64,000 nucleotides of DNA, taken from contig NZ_UETC01000003.1 of assembly GCF_900116765.1 (NCBI RefSeq), forward strand, positions 62,001-126,000, written 5' to 3'. The notes beneath the pieces are model-generated. The model worked only from the letters and a program-made list of their open reading frames with translations, searched no databases and was not told the origin of the DNA. The stretch's first letter is position 1. Every line of letters begins with the position of its first letter. A program made the translations under genes and the position numbers. Shown piece after piece: positions 29,678 through 40,332 of the stretch. This DNA comes from Jannaschia seohaensis. GTDB lineage: Bacteria > Pseudomonadota > Alphaproteobacteria > Rhodobacterales > Rhodobacteraceae.

Positions 29678-30400
29678 ATGAATGAGATCCCTGATGCGCA
29701 GGAAGCCCCGGCCCGCGCCAGGGCTGAATCCGCGACTCAACATGGATGGGGCGCCGGCTGCGATGGCTGGCGGCTCGTCGAGACGCCGGGGCTGAGGGCT
29801 CGCGAAGGGCGAATCCCGCCCGGCTGCGGCGAGCACCTGCACCTCTTCGGTCAGCAGGTCTCCCACATCCTCTCTGGGACTTTGACGATCGATTTGCCGA
29901 GGGAGGTCTGCCGGCTCGGCCCGGGCGATTTGCTGCATGTCTCCGCCGGCGTGGCGCATGAGGTCCGCAACGACGCGGAAGATCCCGTGCGCTGCCTCCT
30001 GCTGTCCGCCCCGACCGTCGAAGACGATCGCGGGGACACCGCTGCGCCCTCTCTTTCGCGAGGGCTGACCGCTCGGCGGCATGTCTCTCCGGTCCCTTGG
30101 TCGGGCCGGCCTCTGGCATCGCAAGAAGGGCGCATGAGGGCGAAATGCAGGGGCGGCGCGTCCCTGGCCGGAAGGGGCGATCTCGAATGCGTCAGCCGGC
30201 ACCGCGCGTATCACCTGCCCGGTTCTCTCGGCTTCCTGGAAGCCGAGACGCCTCAAGGCGCCGATGACTCCCGGAACCTCCGCTGTAAGCTGCTCGATCG
30301 GCTCCGTGGCCAGGGCGCCCTCCCCGAAACAGCATCGCAACAATCACCAGATTCCAAGGCCCATATGGGTCGGTCGGGACGCGCTCCGTGTTGGCTCTGA
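29678..30400 (+). CDS. Small cupin-domain protein with an atypical C-terminal extension
   Basis: 240 residues from the ATG at 29678 (MNEIPDAQE); the longer upstream frame has no coding character. Residues ~35-120 form a cupin: PPGCGEHLHLFGQQVSHILSG, then LGPGDLLHVSAGVAHEVRN, giving the metal-type histidines and glutamine. Single-domain cupins usually end near residue 115-125. Here the frame runs on for ~115 residues of arginine-rich, unrecognised sequence, so the original stop may have been lost by frameshift. Metal and substrate are unknown. Confidence 0.5.
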   Translation: MNEIPDAQEAPARARAESATQHGWGAGCDGWRLVETPGLRAREGRIPPGCGEHLHLFGQQVSHILSGTLTIDLPREVCRLGPGDLLHVSAGVAHEVRNDAEDPVRCLLLSAPTVEDDRGDTAAPSLSRGLTARRHVSPVPWSGRPLASQEGRMRAKCRGGASLAGRGDLECVSRHRAYHLPGSLGFLEAETPQGADDSRNLRCKLLDRLRGQGALPETASQQSPDSKAHMGRSGRAPCWL

Positions 30401-31077
30401 GAACCCGGAACGCGTGCGGTTAACTGATACCGAGCCACGCATCTCGAAGCACGATGTTCCAGGGAAGCCGGTCGCAAGAGACTGGCGAAAGCTGCAACGC
30501 GCGTCTCCGGCCCGCGACTCCGCCCGCCTCGTCGCCTCCGAAGATGCGGACCGGGCCAAGCGCGCCGATCTTCCAGGAACTGCTTGGCGCAAGTCGCCGG
30601 CATCCAGCGGCTCCCCCAACCGGTTGCGGGCCATTAGCATGTCGGCCCGGTTCTCAAGATCGAACGATCTGCGCCCTTGATTATCCTTCCCCAAGGCGCG
30701 GAGGGTTTTGGTCTGTCTCGTCCAGAGCTGCGAACTGGCGCCCTATGCCAGCTACGTTTGCTGGGTGATCGCGATGTTGTGGCTGATGTCATCCCTGACG
30801 GCGAAGATCTCCTTGTAGACGATCTCGTATCTCTCGGACTATGCGGTTGCTTCCCTGGGTGGCTCGACTTCGATGACACTGCCAGAGCGAGAGAGGCTCG
30901 GTGCTCCGGACGTGATCGATGCCCTTGCGCCTGGCCGAGCCAGCCTGTCTGCTCCCCGACGCCCGCCGATCCGTGGCCCTTGTTCCCTGCGCCGGCGTCG
31001 GAACTGGCTCCAGCGGGCGCCGACTGCCATGCGCGAAAAGGGAGAGGCGGCCGAGGTCATCCGTGCCCGCGGCGGGA
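30401..31077. other. Intergenic/decayed stretch, no supported gene
   Basis: About 680 bases without a convincing gene. The minus strand has short protein-like patches in different frames, such as EIVYKEIFAVRDDISHNIA near 30,790-30,850 and FDLENRADMLMARNRLGEP near 30,600-30,665, interrupted by stops. These suggest an old decayed gene I cannot name. Confidence 0.4.
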
Positions 31078-31091
31078 TTGACCGGGATCAA
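31078..31091. promoter_or_regulatory. FNR/CRP-family box upstream of the Usp-ATPase operon
   Basis: TTGACCGGGATCAA matches the TTGA-N6-TCAA consensus of FNR, FixK and Dnr regulators exactly. It lies about 105 bases before the universal stress protein start, in non-coding DNA. I infer activation at low oxygen or by nitric oxide, depending on which family member is present. Confidence 0.7.
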
Positions 31092-31196
31092 GGCTGCCCG
31101 CCGCGATCCCCCTAATCTCCACTCGCTCCGGGACCGGAGAGGGAAACGCACGCGCAATCGTGTCTGGACAGCAGCCGTCAGGCGGGTGTCGTCGAA

Positions 31197-33495
<2,299 letters not shown>

Positions 33496-33521
33496 AAGGC
33501 GCAGGTCGGGGGCGACGCGGC

Positions 33522-33974
33522 ATGAGGCTGGTGGTGACCACGCCTACCGCGATCGTCGCGGATGTGGACCATGTCCGGCACATCAGGGCCGAGGACGAGA
33601 CGGGCGCGTTCGGCATCATGGCGGGCCATGCCGACTTTCTGACGGTGCTGCCGATCTCGGTCGTGACCTGGGATTGCGGCGGCGGGGCGGAGGGGTTCGT
33701 TCTGGTCCGCGGCGGTATCCTGACCGTCCATGACGGCACGCTGGTGGAGATCGCCGCGCGCGGCGCCTTCAGCCGGGACGACCTCGCCTCGCTCGGGCGG
33801 GACGCGATCCGTGAGTTCGAACGCCATAACGAGATGGAGGACGTGTCGCGCACCGCCGACTCGCGGCTGCATCTGGCCAAGATGCGACAGATCGAGCGCG
33901 TCCTCGCGGCGGGGCGCGGCGGCGGGCCCGCAGCGCCTTCCCTCCAGCCCGCCGGCGCGGAGGGCGACGCATGA
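33522..33974 (+). CDS. atpC: N-type ATPase epsilon subunit
   Basis: 150 residues from the ATG at 33522. The N-terminal beta-sandwich pattern is clear (MRLVVTTPTAIVADVDHVRH, 'GAFGIMAGHADFLTVLPISV'), followed by a helical tail. The central rotor stalk subunit couples the catalytic head to the c-ring. Its stop overlaps the atpQ start (ATGA). The region open upstream in this frame is atpD in another frame and was excluded. Confidence 0.9.
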   Translation: MRLVVTTPTAIVADVDHVRHIRAEDETGAFGIMAGHADFLTVLPISVVTWDCGGGAEGFVLVRGGILTVHDGTLVEIAARGAFSRDDLASLGRDAIREFERHNEMEDVSRTADSRLHLAKMRQIERVLAAGRGGGPAAPSLQPAGAEGDA

Positions 33975-34258
33975 CGGAGCCGAACCACGAGGGGCGCAAG
34001 ATGATCTCGGATGCCGTCGAACGTCGGCAATCGCGCCGCGAAAAATGGGAGCGCGAGGTCGAAAGGTCACTGTGGAAGAACCTGTCCATGATGGGCGCGC
34101 TGGGTTGGCTGGTCGTGACGCCGACGCTGATCGGCGTGTTCGCGGGACGCTGGCTGGATGCGTCCCTGGAGACCGGAGTGACCTTCAGCGGGGCGCTCAC
34201 CTTTCTCGGGGCCTGTCTGGGCTTCTGGCTGGCATGGAAAAGGATGAACGAAGAATGA
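33971..34258 (+). CDS. atpQ: N-type ATPase accessory membrane protein AtpQ
   Basis: 95 residues with two membrane helices (about 44-62 and 70-88), a charged N-terminus, and the LGWLVVTPTLIGVFAGRWLD pattern of AtpI-like 'ATPase gene 1' proteins. In N-ATPase operons AtpQ and AtpR always follow atpC and are thought to help assemble or supply ions to the membrane ring. It overlaps atpC and atpR by four bases on each side. Confidence 0.85.
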   Translation: MTEPNHEGRKMISDAVERRQSRREKWEREVERSLWKNLSMMGALGWLVVTPTLIGVFAGRWLDASLETGVTFSGALTFLGACLGFWLAWKRMNEE

Positions 34259-34539
34259 CGACAGATCCGCTCCTGGCACTCGTGCCCTGGCTGCTGGGGG
34301 GCATCGCCCTGGGGGCCGTCTACATGCACCTCATCTCCCGCACCGTCGCGGCCATCGCGCGGCCGGTCTCCAACCGCGCGGCCGCCGGCTGGCTGCTGCT
34401 GCGCTTCGGTCTGGCCGCGGCGGTGCTGGCGCTTGGCGCGATGCAGGGTGCGGGGCCGCTTTTGGCCGCGCTGGCCGGGTTCCTGTTGTCGCGGACCGTC
34501 GCGATCCGGCGCGCGGTGGGGGCCGATCGTGGACGGTAG
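34255..34539 (+). CDS. atpR: N-type ATPase accessory membrane protein AtpR
   Basis: 94 residues with three predicted membrane helices (LALVPWLLGGIALGAVYMH, AAGWLLLRFGLAAAVLALGA, LLAALAGFLLSRTVA). The conserved arginine in the second helix (LLRFGL) and a position between atpQ and atpB identify AtpR, a protein diagnostic of N-ATPase operons. Its end overlaps the atpB start by about 11 bases. Confidence 0.85.
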   Translation: MTTDPLLALVPWLLGGIALGAVYMHLISRTVAAIARPVSNRAAAGWLLLRFGLAAAVLALGAMQGAGPLLAALAGFLLSRTVAIRRAVGADRGR

Positions 34540-35194
34540 CCCGCTCAGCCCCGACATCCTGGTCTGGATCGGCCCCGTTCCGATCAGCCGGGCGGTCGTG
34601 ACGACCTGGGTCATCATGGGCGTGCTCGCGGCCGTCCTGACGGCCACGCTTCGCCTGGCCCGACCCGGTTCCGGGCTGGCGACGGCGCTGGAGATCCTGG
34701 TGACCACGCTGTCCGGTCAGATCAGGGTGATCCTCGGGCGGGATCCTCGGCCATTTCTGCCGCTGCTCGGGTCGCTCTTCATCTTCATCGTTCTGGCCAA
34801 TCTCGCCGCCGTCTTTCCCGGCGCGACCCCGCCGACGGCCCATGTGGAGACCCCCGCCGCCTTGGCGCTGATCGTGTTTCTTTCGGTCCATTTCTACGGC
34901 ATCCAGGCCAAGGGTCTGCGGGGCTACCTCCGCCATTACCTCGAGCCCAATCCGTTCCTTCTGCCGCTCAATGTCCTGTCGGAACCGACGCGGACCTTCT
35001 CGCTCATGATCCGGCTTTTCGGAAACATGATGAGCCACGAGTTCGTCATCGCGATCGTGGTGTTTCTGGCCGGGCTGCTCTTGCCGATCCCGTTCCTGCT
35101 CCTCGGCGTGCTCATCGGGATCATCCAAGCCTACATCTTCACCGTGCTCGCAACCGTCTACATCGGCGCCGCCGTCGGTGCGGTGGACGCGTAA
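34529..35194 (+). CDS. atpB: N-type ATPase subunit a
   Basis: 221 residues from the GTG at 34529 (read MDGSPLSPDILVWIG), the best start because earlier sequence in this frame is atpR in another frame. Multi-span stator subunit carrying the ion half-channels. The essential arginine is in the TFSLMIRLFGNMMSHEF helix, and the last helix ends in an 'IQAYIFTVLATVYIG' motif. Cytoplasmic-membrane Fo sector. Confidence 0.92.
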   Translation: MDGSPLSPDILVWIGPVPISRAVVTTWVIMGVLAAVLTATLRLARPGSGLATALEILVTTLSGQIRVILGRDPRPFLPLLGSLFIFIVLANLAAVFPGATPPTAHVETPAALALIVFLSVHFYGIQAKGLRGYLRHYLEPNPFLLPLNVLSEPTRTFSLMIRLFGNMMSHEFVIAIVVFLAGLLLPIPFLLLGVLIGIIQAYIFTVLATVYIGAAVGAVDA

Positions 35195-35207
35195 AAAAGG
35201 AGATCGA

Positions 35208-35456
35208 ATGGACAACCTCATCGAGATCGTGAGCATCTTCGGCGCGGTGCTCGCCGTGTCCTTCGGGGCGATCATGCCGGCCTATAGCGAGGGTCGCGCC
35301 GTCGCCGCGGCAATGGAGGCCATCGCGCGCCAGCCGGAGGCGGCGGGCACGCTGTCGCGGACGCTTTTCGTCGGGCTGGCGATGATCGAGACCATGGCGA
35401 TCTACTGCCTGGTGGTCGCGCTCCTGCTGCTCTACGCCAACCCGTTCACCGGCTGA
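35208..35456 (+). CDS. atpE: N-type ATPase subunit c, two-carboxylate type
   Basis: 82 residues from the ATG at 35208, with a strong AAAAAAGGAGAT ribosome site. Hairpin of two helices. Helix 1 has PAYSEGRAV with Glu28; helix 2 has GLAMIETMAIY with Glu61, Thr62, Met63 and Tyr66. By the length offset, Glu28 falls where the Na+-binding Ilyobacter c subunit has Gln32, and Met63 falls where it has Thr67. Carboxylates on both helices are typical of N-ATPases, and the Burkholderia N-ATPase ring has been reported as proton-coupled. Loss of the water-binding Thr favours protons here, as an inference. Confidence 0.93.
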   Translation: MDNLIEIVSIFGAVLAVSFGAIMPAYSEGRAVAAAMEAIARQPEAAGTLSRTLFVGLAMIETMAIYCLVVALLLLYANPFTG

Positions 35457-35460
35457 GGCC

Positions 35461-36201
35461 ATGGAAATCGACTGGTGGACACTGGCGATCCAGACGGTCA
35501 ACTTCCTCGTCGTCGTCTGGCTTCTGAGCCGGTTCCTCGACCGGCCCGTCCAACGCATGATCGCGGCGCGCGAGGCCGCCGACCGTGCCGCTGCCGAAGA
35601 CGCCGAGGGCAAGGCCGACGAGGCCGAGAGACTGCGCGCAGATTATGAGCGGAAGCTTGCGGCATTCGACGAGCAGATGGACAGCCGCGAGACCGAACTG
35701 CACGAGGGGATGCAGCGCGAGCGCGAACAGACGCTCTCGGATGCGAGCCAGGAGGCCGAGCGCCTCCGCGCCGCCGCCCAAGCCGAGATCGAGGAGACCA
35801 GGTCACGCGCCTTGACCGCGCTCCGCGACGAGATCGTGGCCCTGGCGCGGGACCTCGCGGAAACGGCGCTGTCGGACGCGCCCGCCGACCCGCTCGCTTG
35901 CCTGCAAGCCGAACTTGCGCGGCAGGAAGAGGCGGACCTCGCGCGCATGCGGCGGGATCTTTCGTCCGGCGGCGGGCTCACGCTCGTGACGGTGATGGCG
36001 CTCTCGGAGGACATGCGGGAGCGGATGTGCGCCGCACTCGGCGCGGCTTTGGGCGATGTGCCGGCGCTCTCCTTCGAGCTCGATCCCGGCATTCTCGGCG
36101 GGCTGCGCCTGCGCTTGCCCCATGGCGAACTCGACGCTTCCGTCGCCGGGCGTCTTGAGGCGGCGGCCCGGGCCATGGCGGGAGGTGATGATGACGCTTG
36201 A
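35461..36201 (+). CDS. atpF: N-type ATPase subunit b with C-terminal delta-like region
   Basis: 246 residues, longer than a standard b subunit of ~160. One N-terminal membrane helix (WWTLAIQTVNFLVVVWLL), a long charged coiled coil (about 30-125), then residues ~150-246 with a compact delta-like C-terminal fold pattern (LVTVMALSEDMRERMCAAL, 'ELDPGILGGLRLRL'). N-ATPase operons lack a separate delta gene and this fusion supplies the stator link. It starts four bases after atpE. Confidence 0.9.
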   Translation: MEIDWWTLAIQTVNFLVVVWLLSRFLDRPVQRMIAAREAADRAAAEDAEGKADEAERLRADYERKLAAFDEQMDSRETELHEGMQREREQTLSDASQEAERLRAAAQAEIEETRSRALTALRDEIVALARDLAETALSDAPADPLACLQAELARQEEADLARMRRDLSSGGGLTLVTVMALSEDMRERMCAALGAALGDVPALSFELDPGILGGLRLRLPHGELDASVAGRLEAAARAMAGGDDDA

Positions 36202-37717
36202 GCGGGACGCGGCGGATTTCATCGCACGGGCGCGGGCGCGGCTGGAGACGGCCGATCTGCGCCCGCGTCTGCGCCAGATCGGTCGTGTGGAGGAGGTGGG
36301 CGACGGTGTCGCGCATGTGTCGGGCTTGCCCGCGACGCGGCTGGACGAGCTGCTCCGCTTCGAGGATGGCACGCTGGGCCTTGCGATGCGGATCGGCGAG
36401 GCGGAGCTGGGCTGCATCCTGCTCTCCGAGGGGAGCGGCATCCGGGCGGGCGCTGCCGTCGAAGGCACCGGTGAGATTGCGCGCGTGCCCGTGGGGCCGG
36501 GCCTTCTGGGCCGCATCGTCTCGCCCATTGGCGCGCCGCTCGATGGCGGCCCGGCCATCGAGGCGGAGCGGACCGACCCGGTAGAGCGCCCCGCGCCGGC
36601 CATCGTGGACCGCGATCTGGTGACAGAGCCGCTCTTGACCGGGATCACGGTCATCGACGCGATGATCCCGCTGGGCCGCGGGCAGCGCGGACTCATCGTC
36701 GGCGACCGCAAGACCGGCAAGACGACGCTGGCCAGCGACACGATCATCAACCAGCGCGACAGCGACGTCATCTGCGTCTACGCCGCCATCGGGCAGAAGG
36801 CCTCGACCGTGGCGCGCGTTGCTGAAGCGGTCCGCGCGCATGGGGCGATGGAGCGCTGCATCTTCGTGGTGGGCGCGGCGGATGCGCCGCCGGGGGCGCA
36901 ATGGCTGACGCCCTATGCCGCCTGTTCCATCGCCGAGTATTTCCGCGACCGGGGCCAGCACGCGCTTCTGATCTTCGACGACCTGACCAAGCACGCGATC
37001 ACCTACCGCCAGCTTTCGTTGCTGTTGCGTAAGCCGCCGGGGCGCGAAGCCTATCCGGGCGATGTCTTTTACCTGCACGCGCGGCTTCTGGAGCGCGCCG
37101 CGAAGCTGTCGCAGGAGAAGGCGGGCGGCTCGCTCACCGCTCTCCCGATCGCGGAGACGCAGGCGGGCAACCCCTCCGCCTTCATTCCGACGAGCCTCAT
37201 CTCGATCACTGACGGGCAGGTCTATCTCGAACCCAAACTGTTCTACGAGGGCCAGAAGCCGGCCGTGAACGTGGGCATGAGCGTCAGCCGTGTCGGCGCC
37301 AAGACGCAGGCCAAGGCGATCAAGTCGCTCGCGGACTCGCTGAAGCTCGACTATGCGCAATTTCTCGAACTCGAGGTCTTCACCCGCTTCGGTTCGATGG
37401 TCGACGAGCGCACCGAACGCAAGATCGCCCATGGCCGCAGGCTGCGCGCGATCCTGGCCCAGCCGGAATACGCGCCGCTGCCCCTGTCGCTCCAGGTCGC
37501 GCTGCTTCTGGCGGTGGCGGACGGCTGTCTCGACGATCTGCCGCTTTCCCTCATTCCGGAAGTTCGAAAACGTCTCGCCGAGCGGCTGCCGCAAGACCTG
37601 CCGCGTGCGGCCCGGCAGATCGACGAGACAGGCGCGCTTTCCGACGAGACCCGGCGCCGGCTCCTGACGCTCATCCAGGACTGTGTCGCGGGGCTCGCGC
37701 CCAAGGCCGACGACTGA
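36191..37717 (+). CDS. atpA: N-type ATPase alpha subunit
   Basis: 508 residues from the second of two adjacent ATGs (36188 and 36191); GGGAGG at 36179-36184 is better spaced for the second. Non-catalytic nucleotide-binding subunit: Walker A GDRKTGKT (alpha type), 'VYAAIGQK', 'LLIFDDLTKHA' and 'VGAKTQAKAIK'. It overlaps the end of atpF by 11 bases and its stop overlaps the atpG start (TGATG). Confidence 0.95.
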   Translation: MTLERDAADFIARARARLETADLRPRLRQIGRVEEVGDGVAHVSGLPATRLDELLRFEDGTLGLAMRIGEAELGCILLSEGSGIRAGAAVEGTGEIARVPVGPGLLGRIVSPIGAPLDGGPAIEAERTDPVERPAPAIVDRDLVTEPLLTGITVIDAMIPLGRGQRGLIVGDRKTGKTTLASDTIINQRDSDVICVYAAIGQKASTVARVAEAVRAHGAMERCIFVVGAADAPPGAQWLTPYAACSIAEYFRDRGQHALLIFDDLTKHAITYRQLSLLLRKPPGREAYPGDVFYLHARLLERAAKLSQEKAGGSLTALPIAETQAGNPSAFIPTSLISITDGQVYLEPKLFYEGQKPAVNVGMSVSRVGAKTQAKAIKSLADSLKLDYAQFLELEVFTRFGSMVDERTERKIAHGRRLRAILAQPEYAPLPLSLQVALLLAVADGCLDDLPLSLIPEVRKRLAERLPQDLPRAARQIDETGALSDETRRRLLTLIQDCVAGLAPKADD

Positions 37718-38544
37718 TGGAGCAACTCACGCGCATAGAGGCAAGGCTCGAAAGCCTGAGCGAGTTGGGCGATCTCGTCGGCGCGCTCAGGTCTATGGCG
37801 GCCTCGCGCCTGCGGGAGGCGCAGGAGGCTCTCGACGGCACGCGGGTGTTTCGCGCCGTTGTCGAGCGCGCGGTCGGCGAGATCGCACCGATTGCCGCGC
37901 CGCCCGCGTTGCCCGAGGCCCGGGACCGGCGGCAGGCGGGCCTGCTTCTGGTGATCACGCCGCAGAACGGCTTTGCCGGCGGCTTCAACGAGCGCCTGGC
38001 CGAGCTCGCTCTTGCCGAGCGGCGGCAGGAGGAGCGTCTGATCGTCGTCGGACGGCGCGGCGAGATCGCGCTGGCCGAACGCGGTGTGACGCCCGATCAG
38101 GCCCATGCGATGACCTCCCGGGCCGCCGGCGTGACCCAGCTCGCGCGGCGCATCTCCCTTCGACTTGACGGACTGTCCTCGGCGCGCATCGTCCACGCCC
38201 ATCACGCGGGCGGCGCGGGTTATGAACCGCAACTGCAGCAGGTTCTTCCCCTGTCGCGCCAGGACACGGCGCCGGGTGGGGACGTGCCGCTCCACCACCT
38301 GCCCGTGCCCAGGCTGATGCGGGCGCTCGCCTCGGAGTTTGTTTTCGCCGCGGTCGCCGACGCCCTGATGGATAGCCTCGTCAGCGAGAACGCCGCGCGG
38401 CTCAGGACGATGGACGCGGCCTCGCGCAACATCTCCGACAAGCTCGACCGCCTGCGGCGGGCCGCGCATGTGGCGCGGCAGGAAGAGATGACGGCCGACA
38501 TGCTGGACGTCGTCACCGGCGCCGAGGCGATCTTTAACGGCTGA
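37717..38544 (+). CDS. atpG: N-type ATPase gamma subunit
   Basis: 275 residues, rotor shaft. The N- and C-terminal coiled-coil helices are present (ELGDLVGALRSMAASRLREAQ and ENAARLRTMDAASRNISDKL), with the conserved gamma signature 'TMDAASRN'. Last gene of the operon; its stop lies in a hairpin shared with the convergent gene. Confidence 0.93.
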   Translation: MEQLTRIEARLESLSELGDLVGALRSMAASRLREAQEALDGTRVFRAVVERAVGEIAPIAAPPALPEARDRRQAGLLLVITPQNGFAGGFNERLAELALAERRQEERLIVVGRRGEIALAERGVTPDQAHAMTSRAAGVTQLARRISLRLDGLSSARIVHAHHAGGAGYEPQLQQVLPLSRQDTAPGGDVPLHHLPVPRLMRALASEFVFAAVADALMDSLVSENAARLRTMDAASRNISDKLDRLRRAAHVARQEEMTADMLDVVTGAEAIFNG

Positions 38545-38557
38545 ACCGCGTCAGCCG
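38538..38557. terminator. Bidirectional hairpin between atpG and the SpoIIAA-like gene
   Basis: Perfect 7-bp stem CGGCTGA/TCAGCCG with a six-base loop. The stem contains the atpG stop (TGA, 38542-38544) and, on the other strand, the stop of the convergent gene (38551-38553). It is placed to stop both transcripts, but there is no T-run on either side. Confidence 0.5.
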
Positions 38558-38910
38558 CGCAGCCAGGCCCAAGCGGCGCCGAGCGCGTCGGCCTCGAAGA
38601 TCCGCACCTCTCCCTTGAACAGGAAGGCGCTCAGCTTCACGCACCAGACCACCCAGTCGGGCGCGCCGACCAATGCCAGCCGCTCGAAATCGGAGACATG
38701 GGCGAAACCGAAGGAGGCGTCCTCCCAGGCGGCTTCCATGCTCCAGCCGGCGAAGGTCTCGTCGGCATAGAACAGCAGGTTGAGTCTGCCGAATTCGCGG
38801 AACCTTTCCTCGAGCTTCGGCAGGAGCGCCTTGTAATCGGCCTCGGTCAACCTCCCGCCCGCGCGGATGCCGACCACGTTCCCTGCGCTTTCCTCCATGA
38901 TCTTCAGCAT
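38551..38910 (-). CDS. SpoIIAA-like STAS-domain protein
   Basis: 119 residues with GGAGGGAG before the ATG. It has the SpoIIAA-like pattern: VVGIRAGGRLTEADYKALLP, 'LNLLFYADETFAGWS', 'HVSDFERLALVGAPDWV', then 'VRIFEADALGAAWAWL'. Members bind lipids or act as small regulators; the exact role is unknown. It is the last gene of a three-gene minus-strand operon (LOG, beta-CASP, STAS) and starts 24 bases after the RNase gene. Confidence 0.85.
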   Translation of the reverse strand: MLKIMEESAGNVVGIRAGGRLTEADYKALLPKLEERFREFGRLNLLFYADETFAGWSMEAAWEDASFGFAHVSDFERLALVGAPDWVVWCVKLSAFLFKGEVRIFEADALGAAWAWLRG

Positions 38911-38934
38911 GTCGGCTCCCTCCGTGCGATGGCG

Positions 38935-40314
38935 TTACAGCTCGTAGACCTGGTGCAGCCGGGGCATGGCGATCCGTCTCCCCTTCAGGTGTCCCGCGAA
39001 GGCCTTGCGGGCCTTTTCCTCGCCGTGGACCAGGAAGGTCATCTCCGGCCGGCCGGTGCGCGCATGCCAGTTCAGAAGTTCGGACTGCCCGGCATGGGCG
39101 GAAAAGCCGTTGATGGTGTGAATCCGCGCCCGCACCCGCACCTCGTCGCCGAACAGTTTGACGGATTTCGCGCCGTCGATGATGATCCGCGCCAGCGTGC
39201 CTTCGGCGGCGTATCCCACGAAGATCACGCTGCAATCGCTATGGGCGAGGTTGTGGCGCAGGTGGTGGCGCACGCGTCCGCCCGTGCACATTCCCGAGCC
39301 TGCCATGATCACTGCGCCCGCGCGAATGCGGTTGAGCGCCATCGAGTCCGACGCCTCGCGGGTGATGTGCAACTCCGGCAGGCGGAAGGGGTCCTTGCCG
39401 CCGCGGATCATCCGTTCGATCTCGGCCTTCATCGCTTCGGGATGGCGCTTGAAGATTTGCGTGGCCGAGATGGCCATGGGCGAGTCGAGAAAGACTTGCG
39501 TGGAGGCCCGGACTTGCTTGTGCTCCATCCCCTCCCGCAGGAAGAACAAAAGCTCCTGCGCACGCTCCAGCGCGAAAGTGGGGATGATGACGTTGCCGCC
39601 GCGCGCGTCGGCGCCTCGGACCGCGTCATGGAACTCGGCCACAGAGGCGTCGAGCGGACGGTGGTCGCGGTCGCCATAGGTTGTCTCCATCACCACCACA
39701 TCGACGTTCGAGGGCGGCGCGGGGCTATCCAGGAGCGGCCGGTTCTCCGGGCCGATATCGCCCGAGAAGAGGAGGCGCCGCGACCGGCCATTCTCCTCGA
39801 GTTCGAGCAGGATGCTGGCCGAACCGAGAATGTGGCCCGCATCGTGGAACGTCGCGCGGGCGCCTTCCCACAGGACCATGGGGCGGCCATACTCGGCCTC
39901 GCGCCCGAACCGGTCCAGGCTGTCGAGCGCATCGACCGTGTCAAAGAGCGGCTCGCCTTCCCGACCGTTATGGCGGTGGCGGTTGCGCCGCTTGGCCTCC
40001 TCCTCGTGCAGATGCGCCGAGTCGAGCAGAACGAGCCGCGACAGGTCGCGCGTGGCCGCGGTGCAGACGATCTCCCCCCGAAAGCCGCGCTTCACCAGCA
40101 GCGGGATGCGGCCGCAATGGTCGAGATGGGCATGGGTCAGCAGAAGCACGTCGATCTCGGCGGGATCGAAGCCAAAGTCGCGGGTGTTCTCCTCGAAGAG
40201 TTCCCGCTGGCCCTGAAACATGCCGCAATCGACGAGGATGCGCCGCCCCCCGCAGGTGACGAGATGGCAAGAGCCCGTGACGACCCCCGCCGCACCGTGA
40301 AAAGCGATCTTCAT
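38935..40314 (-). CDS. MBL-fold beta-CASP RNA-processing hydrolase
   Basis: 459 residues, AGGAGG before the ATG. Metallo-beta-lactamase motif THAHLDHCGRIP, further metal ligands in FHDAGHILGSASI and LFSGDIG, then beta-CASP motifs including ALERAQELLFFL, GSGMCTGGRVRHHL and TINGFSAHAGQSEL, and a final VHGEEKA. The length fits the prokaryotic CPSF-like family. Cytoplasmic, probably a zinc-dependent endo/exoribonuclease used for RNA turnover under stress. It starts 18 bases after the LOG gene. Confidence 0.92.
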   Translation of the reverse strand: MKIAFHGAAGVVTGSCHLVTCGGRRILVDCGMFQGQRELFEENTRDFGFDPAEIDVLLLTHAHLDHCGRIPLLVKRGFRGEIVCTAATRDLSRLVLLDSAHLHEEEAKRRNRHRHNGREGEPLFDTVDALDSLDRFGREAEYGRPMVLWEGARATFHDAGHILGSASILLELEENGRSRRLLFSGDIGPENRPLLDSPAPPSNVDVVVMETTYGDRDHRPLDASVAEFHDAVRGADARGGNVIIPTFALERAQELLFFLREGMEHKQVRASTQVFLDSPMAISATQIFKRHPEAMKAEIERMIRGGKDPFRLPELHITREASDSMALNRIRAGAVIMAGSGMCTGGRVRHHLRHNLAHSDCSVIFVGYAAEGTLARIIIDGAKSVKLFGDEVRVRARIHTINGFSAHAGQSELLNWHARTGRPEMTFLVHGEEKARKAFAGHLKGRRIAMPRLHQVYEL

Positions 40315-40332
40315 GGACGCCTCCTGCCGCGT

